In this document: positions 1 through 5,897 of the stretch, piece by piece
Layout of the letters: each line of letters begins with the position of its first letter
How positions within the stretch are numbered: the first letter of the stretch is position 1
DNA from: an uncultured Ruminococcus sp.
GTDB taxonomy: Bacteria; Bacillota; Clostridia; Oscillospirales; Acutalibacteraceae
Assembly: GCA_945632055.1 (NCBI GenBank)
Contig: CALZCU010000076.1
Location: 1-5,897 of the forward strand
Reading direction: 5' to 3'
Length of the DNA: 5,897 nucleotides
Notes under the pieces: generated by a model
What the model was told of the DNA's origin: nothing
The model's database searches: none
What the model saw: only the letters and a program-made list of their open reading frames with translations
Translations under genes and position numbers: made by a program

Positions 1-1
1 C

Positions 2-754
2 GTTCAGACGCTTATTGACGAGGGTGCGGAAACGATTTTCTACCCCTGTCTTTCCTATAATTTTGACGAGCATCTTGGCGACAATCACTACAACTGTCCC
101 GTTGTCGCCTACTATCCCGAGGTAATCAAGAACAATATGAAGGATGTGCGCAAGATACACTTCATAAAGGAATACTTCGGAATACACCGCCCGAAGGATT
201 TTCCGAAAAAGGCATACGAAAGGCTTTCTCAGCACTTCCCCGACCTCACTCTCAATGAGGTCAGAATTGCCGCAAAAAAGGCTTATGAGGAAGAGGAGCT
301 TTTCAGAAGGAAGATTATAAAAAAGGGCAACGAGATTATAAAGACTGCCGAAAAAGAGGGCAGAAGGATTTTTGTTCTCGCAGGCAGACCATATCACATT
401 GACCCCGAAATAAACCACGGCATCGACAGGCTTATTTCAGGCTTCGGAGTTGCGATTGTCAGCGAAGATGTGGTTGCGCTCAGAGAGGGAAAGGTCAGAA
501 CCGATGTCCTCAATCAGTGGACATATCATTCAAGGCTTTACTCGGCGGCAAAATATGTCACCACACGAAAGGATATGGAGCTTGTCCAGCTTGTGTCGTT
601 CGGCTGCGGCGTTGATGCAATCACCACAGATGAGGTAAGGGAAATCCTCGAAAGCAAAAACAAGATTTACACACAGATAAAAATAGACGAAATAACAAAC
701 CTTGGTGCGGTAAAAATTCGTATCCGCAGTCTGCTTGCCGCCATTGAAAATTAA
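2..754 (+). CDS. Acyl-CoA dehydratase activase-related protein, DUF2229-type C-terminal part (5'-truncated by window edge)
   Basis: The frame is open from base 2 to the TAA at 752-754 and gives a 250-residue C-terminal fragment; the true start lies outside the window, and the in-frame ATG at 137 is an internal methionine. Recognisable family blocks in fragment numbering are YPC at 14-16, NCP at 31-33, GRPYHIDPE at 128-136, FGCGVDAITTDEV at 200-212 and DEITNLGA with the following KIRIRSL at 229-244. These match the DUF2229 region of the large activase-related proteins associated with 2-hydroxyacyl-CoA dehydratases. In that family the missing N-terminus normally carries BadF/BcrA-type ATPase (actin/Hsp70-fold) domains. 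Classical activases use ATP to drive an electron from an iron-sulfur cluster into the dehydratase, but the substrate of these stand-alone long homologues is not established. Cys16, Cys32 and Cys202 are candidate cluster ligands by inference. The protein is probably cytosolic and works with the product of the next gene, which is the second half of the usual fused protein. Confidence 0.88.
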   Translation, partial: VQTLIDEGAETIFYPCLSYNFDEHLGDNHYNCPVVAYYPEVIKNNMKDVRKIHFIKEYFGIHRPKDFPKKAYERLSQHFPDLTLNEVRIAAKKAYEEEELFRRKIIKKGNEIIKTAEKEGRRIFVLAGRPYHIDPEINHGIDRLISGFGVAIVSEDVVALREGKVRTDVLNQWTYHSRLYSAAKYVTTRKDMELVQLVSFGCGVDAITTDEVREILESKNKIYTQIKIDEITNLGAVKIRIRSLLAAIEN

Positions 755-769
755 GCAGCGTGACGCTGC
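755..769 (+). repeat. Perfect 6-bp hairpin immediately after the stop codon
   Basis: GCAGCG, a three-base loop, then CGCTGC form a perfect stem that begins at the first base after the TAA at 752-754. It could stabilise the 3' end of the upstream coding region in a processed polycistronic mRNA. It may also be a small dispersed palindrome. No T-tract follows, which argues against rho-independent termination. Confidence 0.45.
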
Positions 770-877
770 ACCCGATTCGGGCAGACAGCACGAAGGTAAA
801 ATTACGGCGGTTGCCCGACCGAAATCAATTATTTGCAGGGAACGGTCTTTATCGTTTTGAAAATCGCACAGACTTTG

Positions 878-883
878 AAAGGA
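878..883 (+). promoter_or_regulatory. Ribosome binding site deciding the start at 892
   Basis: AAAGGA lies 8 nt before ATG 892, good Shine-Dalgarno spacing. The possible upstream GTG at 760 has no such site and would add 44 residues without family similarity. This supports ATG 892 as the real start. Confidence 0.75.
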
Positions 884-891
884 ACTGTATT

Positions 892-2178
892 ATGGCTGAA
901 TTGAAATATGACAAAAAAACAGGCCGATTGCTTTTTACAAAGCAGATGAAAAAGGAATATACGATTCTTCTGCCGAATATGGCTCCGATTCACTTCAACA
1001 TTATGAAGAATGTTTTTACGCACTACGGCTACAAGGCGGAGCTTCTGAACACAACAGGACCCGAAATTGCACAGACGGGGCTGAAATATGTCCATAACGA
1101 CACCTGCTATCCTGCACTGCTCGTTATCGGTCAGTTTATCAATGCACTGCAAAGCGGAAAATATGATGTTCACAAAACTGCTCTGCTGATTACCCAGACG
1201 GGCGGCGGCTGTCGTGCATCAAACTACATTTTCCTTCTCAGAAAGGCGCTCAAAAAGGCAGGTTTTGAGTTTGTTCCCGTAATTTCGCTCTCGTTCGGAA
1301 TGGAAAAGAACAGCGGATTTTCGCTGACCGTTCCGCTTATCCGCAGATTTGTCGGAGGACTTGTTTACGGCGACCAGCTTATGCTTCTGTCGAATCAGAC
1401 AAAGCCCTACGAGGTGAACAAGGGCGAGAGTATGGCTCTTGTTGAGGAGTGGAGCGCAAAGGTTTCTCAGATGCTCATCGAGGGCAGAGGCTACACGCTT
1501 GAGGAGCTTGACGAAAACCTCGAAAAAATCACAAAATCATTTTCTAAAATCGAGCTGAACCGGGTGCCGAAGGTCAAGGTCGGTATTGTCGGAGAAATCT
1601 ATGTAAAATATTCAAAGATGGCAAATAACGGTCTGGAGGATTTTCTGGCTGAGCAGGACTGCGAGGTCTGCGTTCCCGGACTTATGGGCTTTGCCGCTTT
1701 CAAGGTTGACAACAGAATCGAGGACATAAAGATGTTCGGCGGCAATCCGATTAAGCTGAAGGTCTGCAAAATGCTCTTGAACTATGTGACAAAGGTTGAG
1801 GGACTTATGATTGAAGCCGCAAAGAAATACGGCTTTGAGCCGCCCCACAGCTACGCTCACACGAAAAAGCTTGTTAAGGGAATTATCGGCTACGGCAGTA
1901 AGATGGGCGAGGGCTGGCTTCTGACAGCCGAGATGCTTGAGCTTGCCGAAACAGGCTATGAAAACATTGTCTGCACTCAGCCGTTCGGCTGTCTGCCGAA
2001 TCACATCAACGGCAAGGGCGCAATCAGAAGAATCAAAGAGGTAAAACCGAATGCTAACATTGTTACAATCGACTACGACCCCGGTGCGCCGAAGGTAAAT
2101 CAGGAGAACAGAATCAAGCTTATGCTTGCTGTCGGCAAGGAGGAGCTTGAGAAGCGGCTGAATGCCGAACAGGGCTAA
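892..2178 (+). CDS. 2-hydroxyacyl-CoA dehydratase-like protein (C-terminal half of activase-related protein), stand-alone
   Basis: This 428-residue protein starts at ATG 892 behind AAAGGA. It matches the C-terminal 2-hydroxyglutaryl-CoA dehydratase-like (HGD-D) part of the long activase-related proteins. Family blocks are LLPNMAPIHF at 26-35, HNDTCYPA at 68-75 with Cys72, QTGGGCRASNY at 102-112 with Cys107, LSFGMEKNSGF at 133-143, GEIYVKYS at 234-241, MGEGW at 338-342 and QPFGCLPNHI at 363-372 with Cys367. Cys72, Cys107 and Cys367 are the likely iron-sulfur ligands; that is inference from conservation and spacing. No signal peptide or membrane segment is visible, so it is probably cytosolic. 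It presumably pairs with the preceding gene product to rebuild the two-part protein. Related dehydratases remove water from 2-hydroxyacyl-CoA in amino-acid fermentation, but no substrate can be assigned here. The next gene follows after 18 nt, suggesting cotranscription. Confidence 0.88.
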   Translation: MAELKYDKKTGRLLFTKQMKKEYTILLPNMAPIHFNIMKNVFTHYGYKAELLNTTGPEIAQTGLKYVHNDTCYPALLVIGQFINALQSGKYDVHKTALLITQTGGGCRASNYIFLLRKALKKAGFEFVPVISLSFGMEKNSGFSLTVPLIRRFVGGLVYGDQLMLLSNQTKPYEVNKGESMALVEEWSAKVSQMLIEGRGYTLEELDENLEKITKSFSKIELNRVPKVKVGIVGEIYVKYSKMANNGLEDFLAEQDCEVCVPGLMGFAAFKVDNRIEDIKMFGGNPIKLKVCKMLLNYVTKVEGLMIEAAKKYGFEPPHSYAHTKKLVKGIIGYGSKMGEGWLLTAEMLELAETGYENIVCTQPFGCLPNHINGKGAIRRIKEVKPNANIVTIDYDPGAPKVNQENRIKLMLAVGKEELEKRLNAEQG

Positions 2179-2184
2179 GTAATT

Positions 2185-2189
2185 AAGGA
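2185..2189 (+). promoter_or_regulatory. Ribosome binding site of the membrane protein gene
   Basis: AAGGA ends 7 nt before ATG 2197, inside the 18-nt gap after the previous stop. An AGGG closer to the ATG (2191-2194) is too near to be the main site. The arrangement suggests an operon. Confidence 0.7.
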
Positions 2190-2196
2190 TAGGGTT

Positions 2197-3006
2197 ATGA
2201 GTAAAAAAATAAAAACAGATGATTCCGGTCTGAAAATCTACCGGATACTGAACATAAGAGAAATGCGTGAGCATAAGGTCAAGGCGGCTGTATACATAAT
2301 CATCAGAACCGTTCTTATTGCGCTCATAGTATGGGGCTCAATCAACAGCAAATGGGAAAATGTTATGACCTGCGCACTGTCGTTTATGCTCCTTATGATT
2401 CCGTCATTTATTGAAAATAAGATGAAAATTGACCTCCCGAGCGTTATGGAGGTCATTATGATAAGCTTTGTATTTGCGGCGAATGTGCTGGGCGAGCTTG
2501 GCGCATTCTACGAAAAACTTCCCTTCTGGGACACAATGCTCCATACCCTCAACGGCTTTATCTGCGCAGGAGTGGGATTCGGTCTGATTGACATTCTGAA
2601 CCGCAACGAAAAGATAAAAATGAATTTGTCACCGCTGTTTGTCTGCCTTTTCTCGTTCTGCTTTTCGATGACTGTAGGCACAGTGTGGGAGTTTTTCGAG
2701 TTCGGAATGGATATGCTTTTCGGCAAGGATATGCAGAAGGACACGATTGTAAACGGCTTCAACAGCTACCTGCTGTCGGGCAGTGAAAACAAGATGATTT
2801 CAATTCAGGGAATTACCGACACCGCTGTGAACGGAAAGAGCCTCGGCATAAACGGCTATCTCGACATCGGACTGATTGACACAATGAAGGATATGATTGT
2901 AAACTTCATCGGCGCAGTCGTGTTTAATGTAGCAGGCTTTTTCTACCTCAAGGGCAGGGGCAGACACACAAAATTCGTCGAAAACTTTATCCCGTCCAGG
3001 AAGTAA
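2197..3006 (+). CDS. Polytopic membrane protein, YjdF/DUF2238-like
   Basis: The 269-residue product begins at ATG 2197 with AAGGA upstream and ends at TAA 3004-3006. About six hydrophobic segments are visible, near residues 29-49, 56-72, 83-104, 113-134, 146-168 and 231-251, so it is an integral membrane protein with a basic N-terminal cytoplasmic tail. Three polar blocks sit at the membrane: WDTMLHTLNGF at 111-121, GTVWEFFEFGMD at 161-172 and DTMKDMIVNFIGA at 228-240. This pattern (D..LH, then G..WE..E...D, then DT..D...N..G) resembles the DUF2238/YjdF inner-membrane family, whose function is unknown. The loop at about 173-226 between the last two segments is longer and more polar. It sits 18 nt after the dehydratase-like gene and is probably cotranscribed with it. 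Charged residues within membrane segments hint at ion or metal handling, but this is speculation. I am confident of the gene and its membrane location, less so of the family. Confidence 0.82.
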   Translation: MSKKIKTDDSGLKIYRILNIREMREHKVKAAVYIIIRTVLIALIVWGSINSKWENVMTCALSFMLLMIPSFIENKMKIDLPSVMEVIMISFVFAANVLGELGAFYEKLPFWDTMLHTLNGFICAGVGFGLIDILNRNEKIKMNLSPLFVCLFSFCFSMTVGTVWEFFEFGMDMLFGKDMQKDTIVNGFNSYLLSGSENKMISIQGITDTAVNGKSLGINGYLDIGLIDTMKDMIVNFIGAVVFNVAGFFYLKGRGRHTKFVENFIPSRK

Positions 3007-3048
3007 TATTTGCGGCTTAACACTGCTTTTATCAATATAAAGGATTAT

Positions 3049-3053
3049 GGAGG
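3049..3053 (+). promoter_or_regulatory. Strong ribosome binding site of the secreted CotH protein
   Basis: GGAGG ends 7 nt before ATG 3061 and is the best Shine-Dalgarno match in the window. It fixes the start, which is also the residue that gives a well-formed signal peptide. A TATAAA at 3036-3041 resembles a -10 box, but no good -35 sits at 16-18 nt, so a dedicated promoter is not supported. Confidence 0.85.
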
Positions 3054-3060
3054 TAATAAA

Positions 3061-3165
3061 ATGAAAACAAACCTTTTCCATATCGGCAAAAAGACATTAT
3101 CAGTTGTCATAGCGATGATGATGGTAATTTCCGCAATGCTTGTCGGCACGGTTACAGCAAATGCT
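3061..3165 (+). other. Sec signal peptide of the CotH protein
   Basis: Residues 1-35 show Lys2, Lys10 and Lys11, then an uninterrupted hydrophobic stretch rich in Val, Met, Ile and Ala, and an A-N-A cleavage motif at 33-35. There is no lipobox: Cys38 lies after the predicted cut and is not preceded by a lipoprotein pattern. The protein is therefore predicted to be secreted rather than lipid-anchored at its N-terminus. Confidence 0.85.
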
Positions 3166-5897
3166 GAAGTCTGCGAAGCGGATACAGTTAAGTATACTTC
3201 CGATTCTGCAACCGCTACGGCGGCAGAACATTCAGACAAAATCACAGTATATTTTGACAACTCTACAAAGAATTGGTCAACCGTTAATTGCTATATGTGG
3301 AATAATAACGGTCATAATAAACAATGGCCCGGTGTAGTAATGACAAAGATTGATTATGTAAATAATATTTATTCAGTTGAGTTGGATAAATATTATGTTA
3401 ATTGTATTTTCAATAACGGTTCTATCCAAACCGGCGACCTTACAACTGCCCCCGGTAAAATGTATAAGCCTGATACTGATGAGTGGGTAGAGTATAATGC
3501 TCCTTTTGCAGAGGGCGACCTTAAAATCGTTGATAAAACCAATGTTAACGGTAAGCTTTCATTCTATGTTGCCGGCAGAACAGCAGTCACAGCAAGTGCA
3601 GGTGAAGAAGTAACTGTTACGGCAACTCCAAGCTCATACTTTGAGTGTACGGGCATTACTGTAACATACACCGAAGCTGCGGCTAAAAAAAAGAAAACAA
3701 TCACTGCTTCCGGCAGCGGAAATTCCTACACCTTTACTGTACCTGACGGTCTGACAAAGGATACCGTCAAGGATGCAAGCATTTCCGTAAAGGGTACATT
3801 CGCTCTTACTTCAACAGGTAAGTCAGATTATATAAAGGCACAGGGTGCCGGACTGTATATTGATGTTGCCCCGTCTCAGAACGACACAACTGCGACGCTC
3901 ATCAAGTGGAACAACTATAAAGGCAGTCAACATTCAGGTGAAACAAATCCCTACACCTTTTATGTTCCAAAGAATGTTGACCTTTCAAACGCTGCTGTTT
4001 ACAACGCCTATTCAGACAGTGTTACACTAAACGAGGTTAACATTGAAGGAAACGGCAGTGCAACTGTTAATCTTTCCGTAGATGCACAGACTAAAACAGC
4101 CGAATATGATGCAAGCGGAGCTTATACGGGTAAAGTAAAGGTTATGCAGGGCTCAACCGACGCAATGTTCCTTTATACAACTGATAAGAACGGCATTCCC
4201 TCTGCGCTTCCTACTGAAATCGGAGCAGGCGCTTCAAAAAGCAGTGTATCTACCAACGGCGGTAACTGTATTACTATGAACAATGATTCAGAAGTTGAAG
4301 ATGCTGACAGATTCTCAGCCGCTATGGGACTTGACAGCGTAAAGGGAAGAGGAAACTCCTCTTGGGAAGCAAGTAACGGATTTTTTGGTAAGTACGCTTA
4401 CAATATGAAGCTGAAATCAAAGACAAATCTCTTAGGAATGGACTCAGCTGAATCAAGCGGAGCAAAGAGCTGGTGCCTGCTTGCAAACAACACAGACCAG
4501 TCAATGCTCAGAAACGCAATGACCTATCAGCTTGCTGCACAAATCGGACTTCTCTATTCACCTGAATTCAGATTTGTAGACATCTATGACAATTCAGAGT
4601 ATATGGGCTCTTACCTCGTAACCGAAAAGGTTGATGTTGGTGACAGCAAGCTCGTTAAGGGTACAAGCTTTGAAGACCTCATCGAAGATGTTGTAGGAAT
4701 AGTTAACGAGGAATATGTTACTGAATATGATACTGACGGTACAACCCCTATCTTGCGCTATGCTAAGGTAACTGTCGACGGTTCAACAAATCCTTCGATT
4801 CCTGTTAAAACTGACGGAAAATATCTTCTTGAATTTGAGCTTGAAGAGCGTGCAGAAGCCGAAGCTTCGTTCTTCCGTTCAAATAAAGGACAGTATGTTG
4901 TAGTTAAGAGTCCCGAATTTGCGACTAAGGAACAGGTTGAATATGTAAGAGATAAATTCAATGCAATGGAAGCTATTGTATACAAAGAAAAAGCATCTAA
5001 GGAAGAGCTTTTAACTGTAATTGATATAGCATCCTTTGCAAAGATGTATCTCATTCAGGAATTTTCATCAAACCTCGACTCAGCAGCTACAAGCTACTAT
5101 GTAACTCTTGACTGCACTAAGAATGGTGCTGACGGTAACGGCGCAGTATTTGTTGCAAATCCCGTTTGGGACTATGACTGGGCATACGGTCAGTATGCAG
5201 TTATATCAGCACAAGCAGTAACCGGTAATGAGAATCCGCTTAATCCTGCCAATACAAATAAATGGTACGCAAAGGCAAAGAAAATCAGCGACGATGAGAT
5301 TGATGATTACAGCGTTCAGTCACAGCTTGCAAACAACAATCCTGCTTTCAAAGCAGAAGTAAGAAAACAGTGGGAATCAAACAGTCCCACAGGCTTCTAC
5401 AAGAACATTCAGAAATACTATGATGGCGAGAGCAACCAGCTTGATACTTGGTATGATGAAATTAAAGCATCAGTTGATATGAACGAAACACGCTGGGGCT
5501 TTATTGAAAGCAACCCGTTAACAGCCTGGGGTTCAAATAACGCTACAACAGGCAGCAAAGACTTTACCGGAGCAGTTAAATATTTAAAGACAACCTGGAC
5601 TTCAAAGCGTGCAGCTTGGCTCAATACACAGTTCCGGACAAATGAATATGCCGCATTCACTCCTGTTGCACCTACAGCGGTTGCTTTATCGGCGGACGGA
5701 ACACAGACATTAGATTCCGTTCCGCAGGGAACATCGTTTGTAATCAAAGCAACATCAACAGACAGCGATGTTGTATTCCGTTTGTATGACGGTGATACAA
5801 TGGTTAATGAAAGCACTGACGGCGAGTTTCTTATTCAGACAACAGATTTGGCGCCTGGTACAACATTAACCTACACAGTAAAAGCAGTATATGAAAC
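3061..5897 (+). CDS. Secreted CotH-family kinase with N-terminal CBM26-like starch-binding module (3'-truncated by window edge)
   Basis: The frame is open from ATG 3061 to the window end, at least 945 codons with no stop. Residues 1-35 form a signal peptide: basic start, hydrophobic core at 13-31, likely cleavage after ANA (33-35). Residues 61-146 look like a CBM26 starch-binding module (VYFDN, CYMW, QWPG, CIFNNG, then QTGDL). Residues 155-250 resemble an InlB-B-repeat/Ig-like domain, and 260-420 are beta-rich and unassigned. Residues 425-858 are a CotH kinase domain: KGRGNSSW at 428-435, Lys444 and Lys450, LLGM at 457-460, LLANNTDQSMLRN at 473-485, YMGSYLVTE at 514-522, catalytic-type N-x-D at 671-673, metal-binding WDYDWAYG at 703-710, RW at 811-812 and a terminal helix at 841-858. 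A further Ig-like domain begins near 866. CotH in Bacillus phosphorylates spore coat proteins; related modules occur in cellulosomal proteins. The product is inferred to be an extracellular kinase anchored to starch-like glucan. A dockerin or wall anchor could lie beyond the window. Confidence 0.9.
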   Translation, partial: MKTNLFHIGKKTLSVVIAMMMVISAMLVGTVTANAEVCEADTVKYTSDSATATAAEHSDKITVYFDNSTKNWSTVNCYMWNNNGHNKQWPGVVMTKIDYVNNIYSVELDKYYVNCIFNNGSIQTGDLTTAPGKMYKPDTDEWVEYNAPFAEGDLKIVDKTNVNGKLSFYVAGRTAVTASAGEEVTVTATPSSYFECTGITVTYTEAAAKKKKTITASGSGNSYTFTVPDGLTKDTVKDASISVKGTFALTSTGKSDYIKAQGAGLYIDVAPSQNDTTATLIKWNNYKGSQHSGETNPYTFYVPKNVDLSNAAVYNAYSDSVTLNEVNIEGNGSATVNLSVDAQTKTAEYDASGAYTGKVKVMQGSTDAMFLYTTDKNGIPSALPTEIGAGASKSSVSTNGGNCITMNNDSEVEDADRFSAAMGLDSVKGRGNSSWEASNGFFGKYAYNMKLKSKTNLLGMDSAESSGAKSWCLLANNTDQSMLRNAMTYQLAAQIGLLYSPEFRFVDIYDNSEYMGSYLVTEKVDVGDSKLVKGTSFEDLIEDVVGIVNEEYVTEYDTDGTTPILRYAKVTVDGSTNPSIPVKTDGKYLLEFELEERAEAEASFFRSNKGQYVVVKSPEFATKEQVEYVRDKFNAMEAIVYKEKASKEELLTVIDIASFAKMYLIQEFSSNLDSAATSYYVTLDCTKNGADGNGAVFVANPVWDYDWAYGQYAVISAQAVTGNENPLNPANTNKWYAKAKKISDDEIDDYSVQSQLANNNPAFKAEVRKQWESNSPTGFYKNIQKYYDGESNQLDTWYDEIKASVDMNETRWGFIESNPLTAWGSNNATTGSKDFTGAVKYLKTTWTSKRAAWLNTQFRTNEYAAFTPVAPTAVALSADGTQTLDSVPQGTSFVIKATSTDSDVVFRLYDGDTMVNESTDGEFLIQTTDLAPGTTLTYTVKAVYE
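3241..3498 (+). other. CBM26-like starch-binding module
   Basis: Residues 61-146 carry the aromatic and Gly/Pro pattern of CBM25/CBM26 modules from amylases: a first strand VYFDN (63-67), Trp72, CYMW (77-80), QWPG (88-91), NNIYSVEL (101-108), CIFNNG (115-120) and QTGDL (123-127). Trp72, Tyr78, Trp80 and Trp89 are candidate sugar-stacking residues; Tyr111 and Tyr112 may contribute. In the known family these modules bind alpha-1,4-glucans, mostly in enzymes of starch degradation. Here no amylase domain is present in the visible part. GC over 3241-3420 is about 28%, far below the rest of the gene. Confidence 0.75.
3523..3810 (+). other. InlB B-repeat/Ig-like beta domain
   Basis: Residues 155-250 follow the pattern of bacterial surface beta repeats: an opening strand, A-G-E-E-V-T-V-T-A-T-P at 180-190, a central strand region, then YTFTVPDGL at 223-231 and a closing VKGTFAL at 243-249. 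Such domains usually act as spacers or in adhesion. A similar YTFYVPKNVDL at 298-308 marks a second beta-rich unit that I cannot assign. The segment contains a four-lysine run at 209-212. Confidence 0.5.
4333..5634 (+). other. CotH protein kinase domain
   Basis: Residues 425-858 span a full-length CotH fold. The nucleotide-binding side has GRGNSSW, the lysines of K-Y-A-Y-N-M-K (444-450), the D...LRN block (479-485) and Glu522. The catalytic side has N671/D673 and the D704/D706 pair of WDYD, equivalent in pattern to the catalytic and metal-binding aspartates of Bacillus CotH. All the residues I would expect for activity are present, so it does not look like a pseudokinase. Between Val526 and the GKYLLEFE block (587-594) lies an extra, mostly acidic segment of about 55 residues that is not a recognised core motif. 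Confidence 0.88.

Larger units (their letters stand above)
755..891 (+). other. 137-nt structured spacer between the two dehydratase-type genes
   Basis: This spacer separates the stop of the DUF2229-type gene from the ATG at 892. It holds several inverted repeats: a perfect 6-bp stem at 755-760/764-769 with a 3-nt loop, CCCG/CGGG at 771-774/778-781, CGGT/ACCG at 808-811/818-821, and a longer-range 7-bp pairing of TCGGGCA (777-783) with TGCCCGA (812-818). The last two compete for the same bases, so alternative folds are possible. No T-run follows any stem, so I do not call an intrinsic terminator. The frame of the downstream gene is open back to a GTG at 760, but the 44 extra residues resemble nothing in the family and that GTG lies inside the first hairpin. 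It may be a translational-control leader or the remnant of a palindromic repeat. Confidence 0.5.

Noticed and set aside
137..754. ATG 137 as a true gene start
   Set aside because: The frame continues upstream to the window edge with family motifs (YPC, NCP) before this methionine, so it is internal.
755..781. Intrinsic terminator after the first gene
   Set aside because: The stems are present but are followed by mixed sequence rather than a T-tract.
829..1173. 114-codon open frame on the - strand
   Set aside because: It is opposite the N-terminus of the dehydratase-like protein, including its conserved NDTCYPA block, and looks like a shadow.
1612..2274. 220-codon open frame on the - strand
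   Set aside because: It lies fully opposite the well-supported dehydratase-like gene and the start of the next gene. Its Cys/Leu/Phe-rich translation has no recognisable family, which is typical of an antisense shadow.
3036..3041. TATAAA as a -10 promoter element for the CotH gene
   Set aside because: No acceptable -35 lies 16-18 nt upstream (TTAACA at 3017-3022 is only 13 nt away), and a start point here would fall in or next to the Shine-Dalgarno site.
5342..5356. 7-bp inverted repeat (CTGCTTT/AAAGCAG) as a regulatory site
   Set aside because: It lies inside the CotH coding region, encodes conserved-looking helix residues and has a one-base centre. It is likely chance.
5418..5816. 132-codon open frame on the - strand
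   Set aside because: It is antisense to the end of the CotH domain and the Ig-like domain, whose sense frame carries clear family motifs. No ribosome binding site or family match was seen.

Overview
The window looks like chromosome from a low- to mid-GC Gram-positive anaerobe of the gut or rumen Clostridia, most plausibly a Ruminococcus-like member of the Oscillospiraceae. This is inferred from three things: strong purine-rich Shine-Dalgarno sites, an oxygen-sensitive 2-hydroxyacyl-CoA dehydratase-type gene pair, and a large secreted protein that joins a starch-binding-type module to a CotH kinase domain. The species cannot be named from the sequence alone. All genes lie on the + strand.

Left part (2-2178): two consecutive genes encode the two halves of an acyl-CoA dehydratase activase-related (DUF2229 type) protein, which many Clostridia carry as one very long polypeptide. 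The first gene is cut by the left window edge and holds the DUF2229-like C-terminal part. The second is complete from ATG 892 and holds the cysteine-containing 2-hydroxyglutaryl-CoA dehydratase-like part. A 137-nt non-coding, palindrome-rich spacer separates them. A third gene (2197-3006) follows 18 nt later and encodes a polytopic membrane protein resembling the YjdF/DUF2238 family.

Right part (3061-5897): the largest gene starts behind a strong ribosome binding site and runs off the right edge without a stop, with at least 945 codons. Its order is signal peptide, CBM26-like starch-binding module, InlB-B-repeat/Ig-like beta domain, a second beta-rich region, a full CotH kinase domain with its catalytic and metal-binding Asp motifs intact, and the start of a further Ig-like domain. 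It is the most interesting item here: a predicted extracellular protein kinase physically joined to a polysaccharide-binding module. The segment coding for the binding module is strikingly AT-rich (about 28% GC over 3241-3420, against about 47-55% in sampled lines elsewhere), which suggests module shuffling.

The left and right parts have no obvious functional link. No tRNA, rRNA, insertion sequence, CRISPR array or convincing intrinsic terminator was seen.
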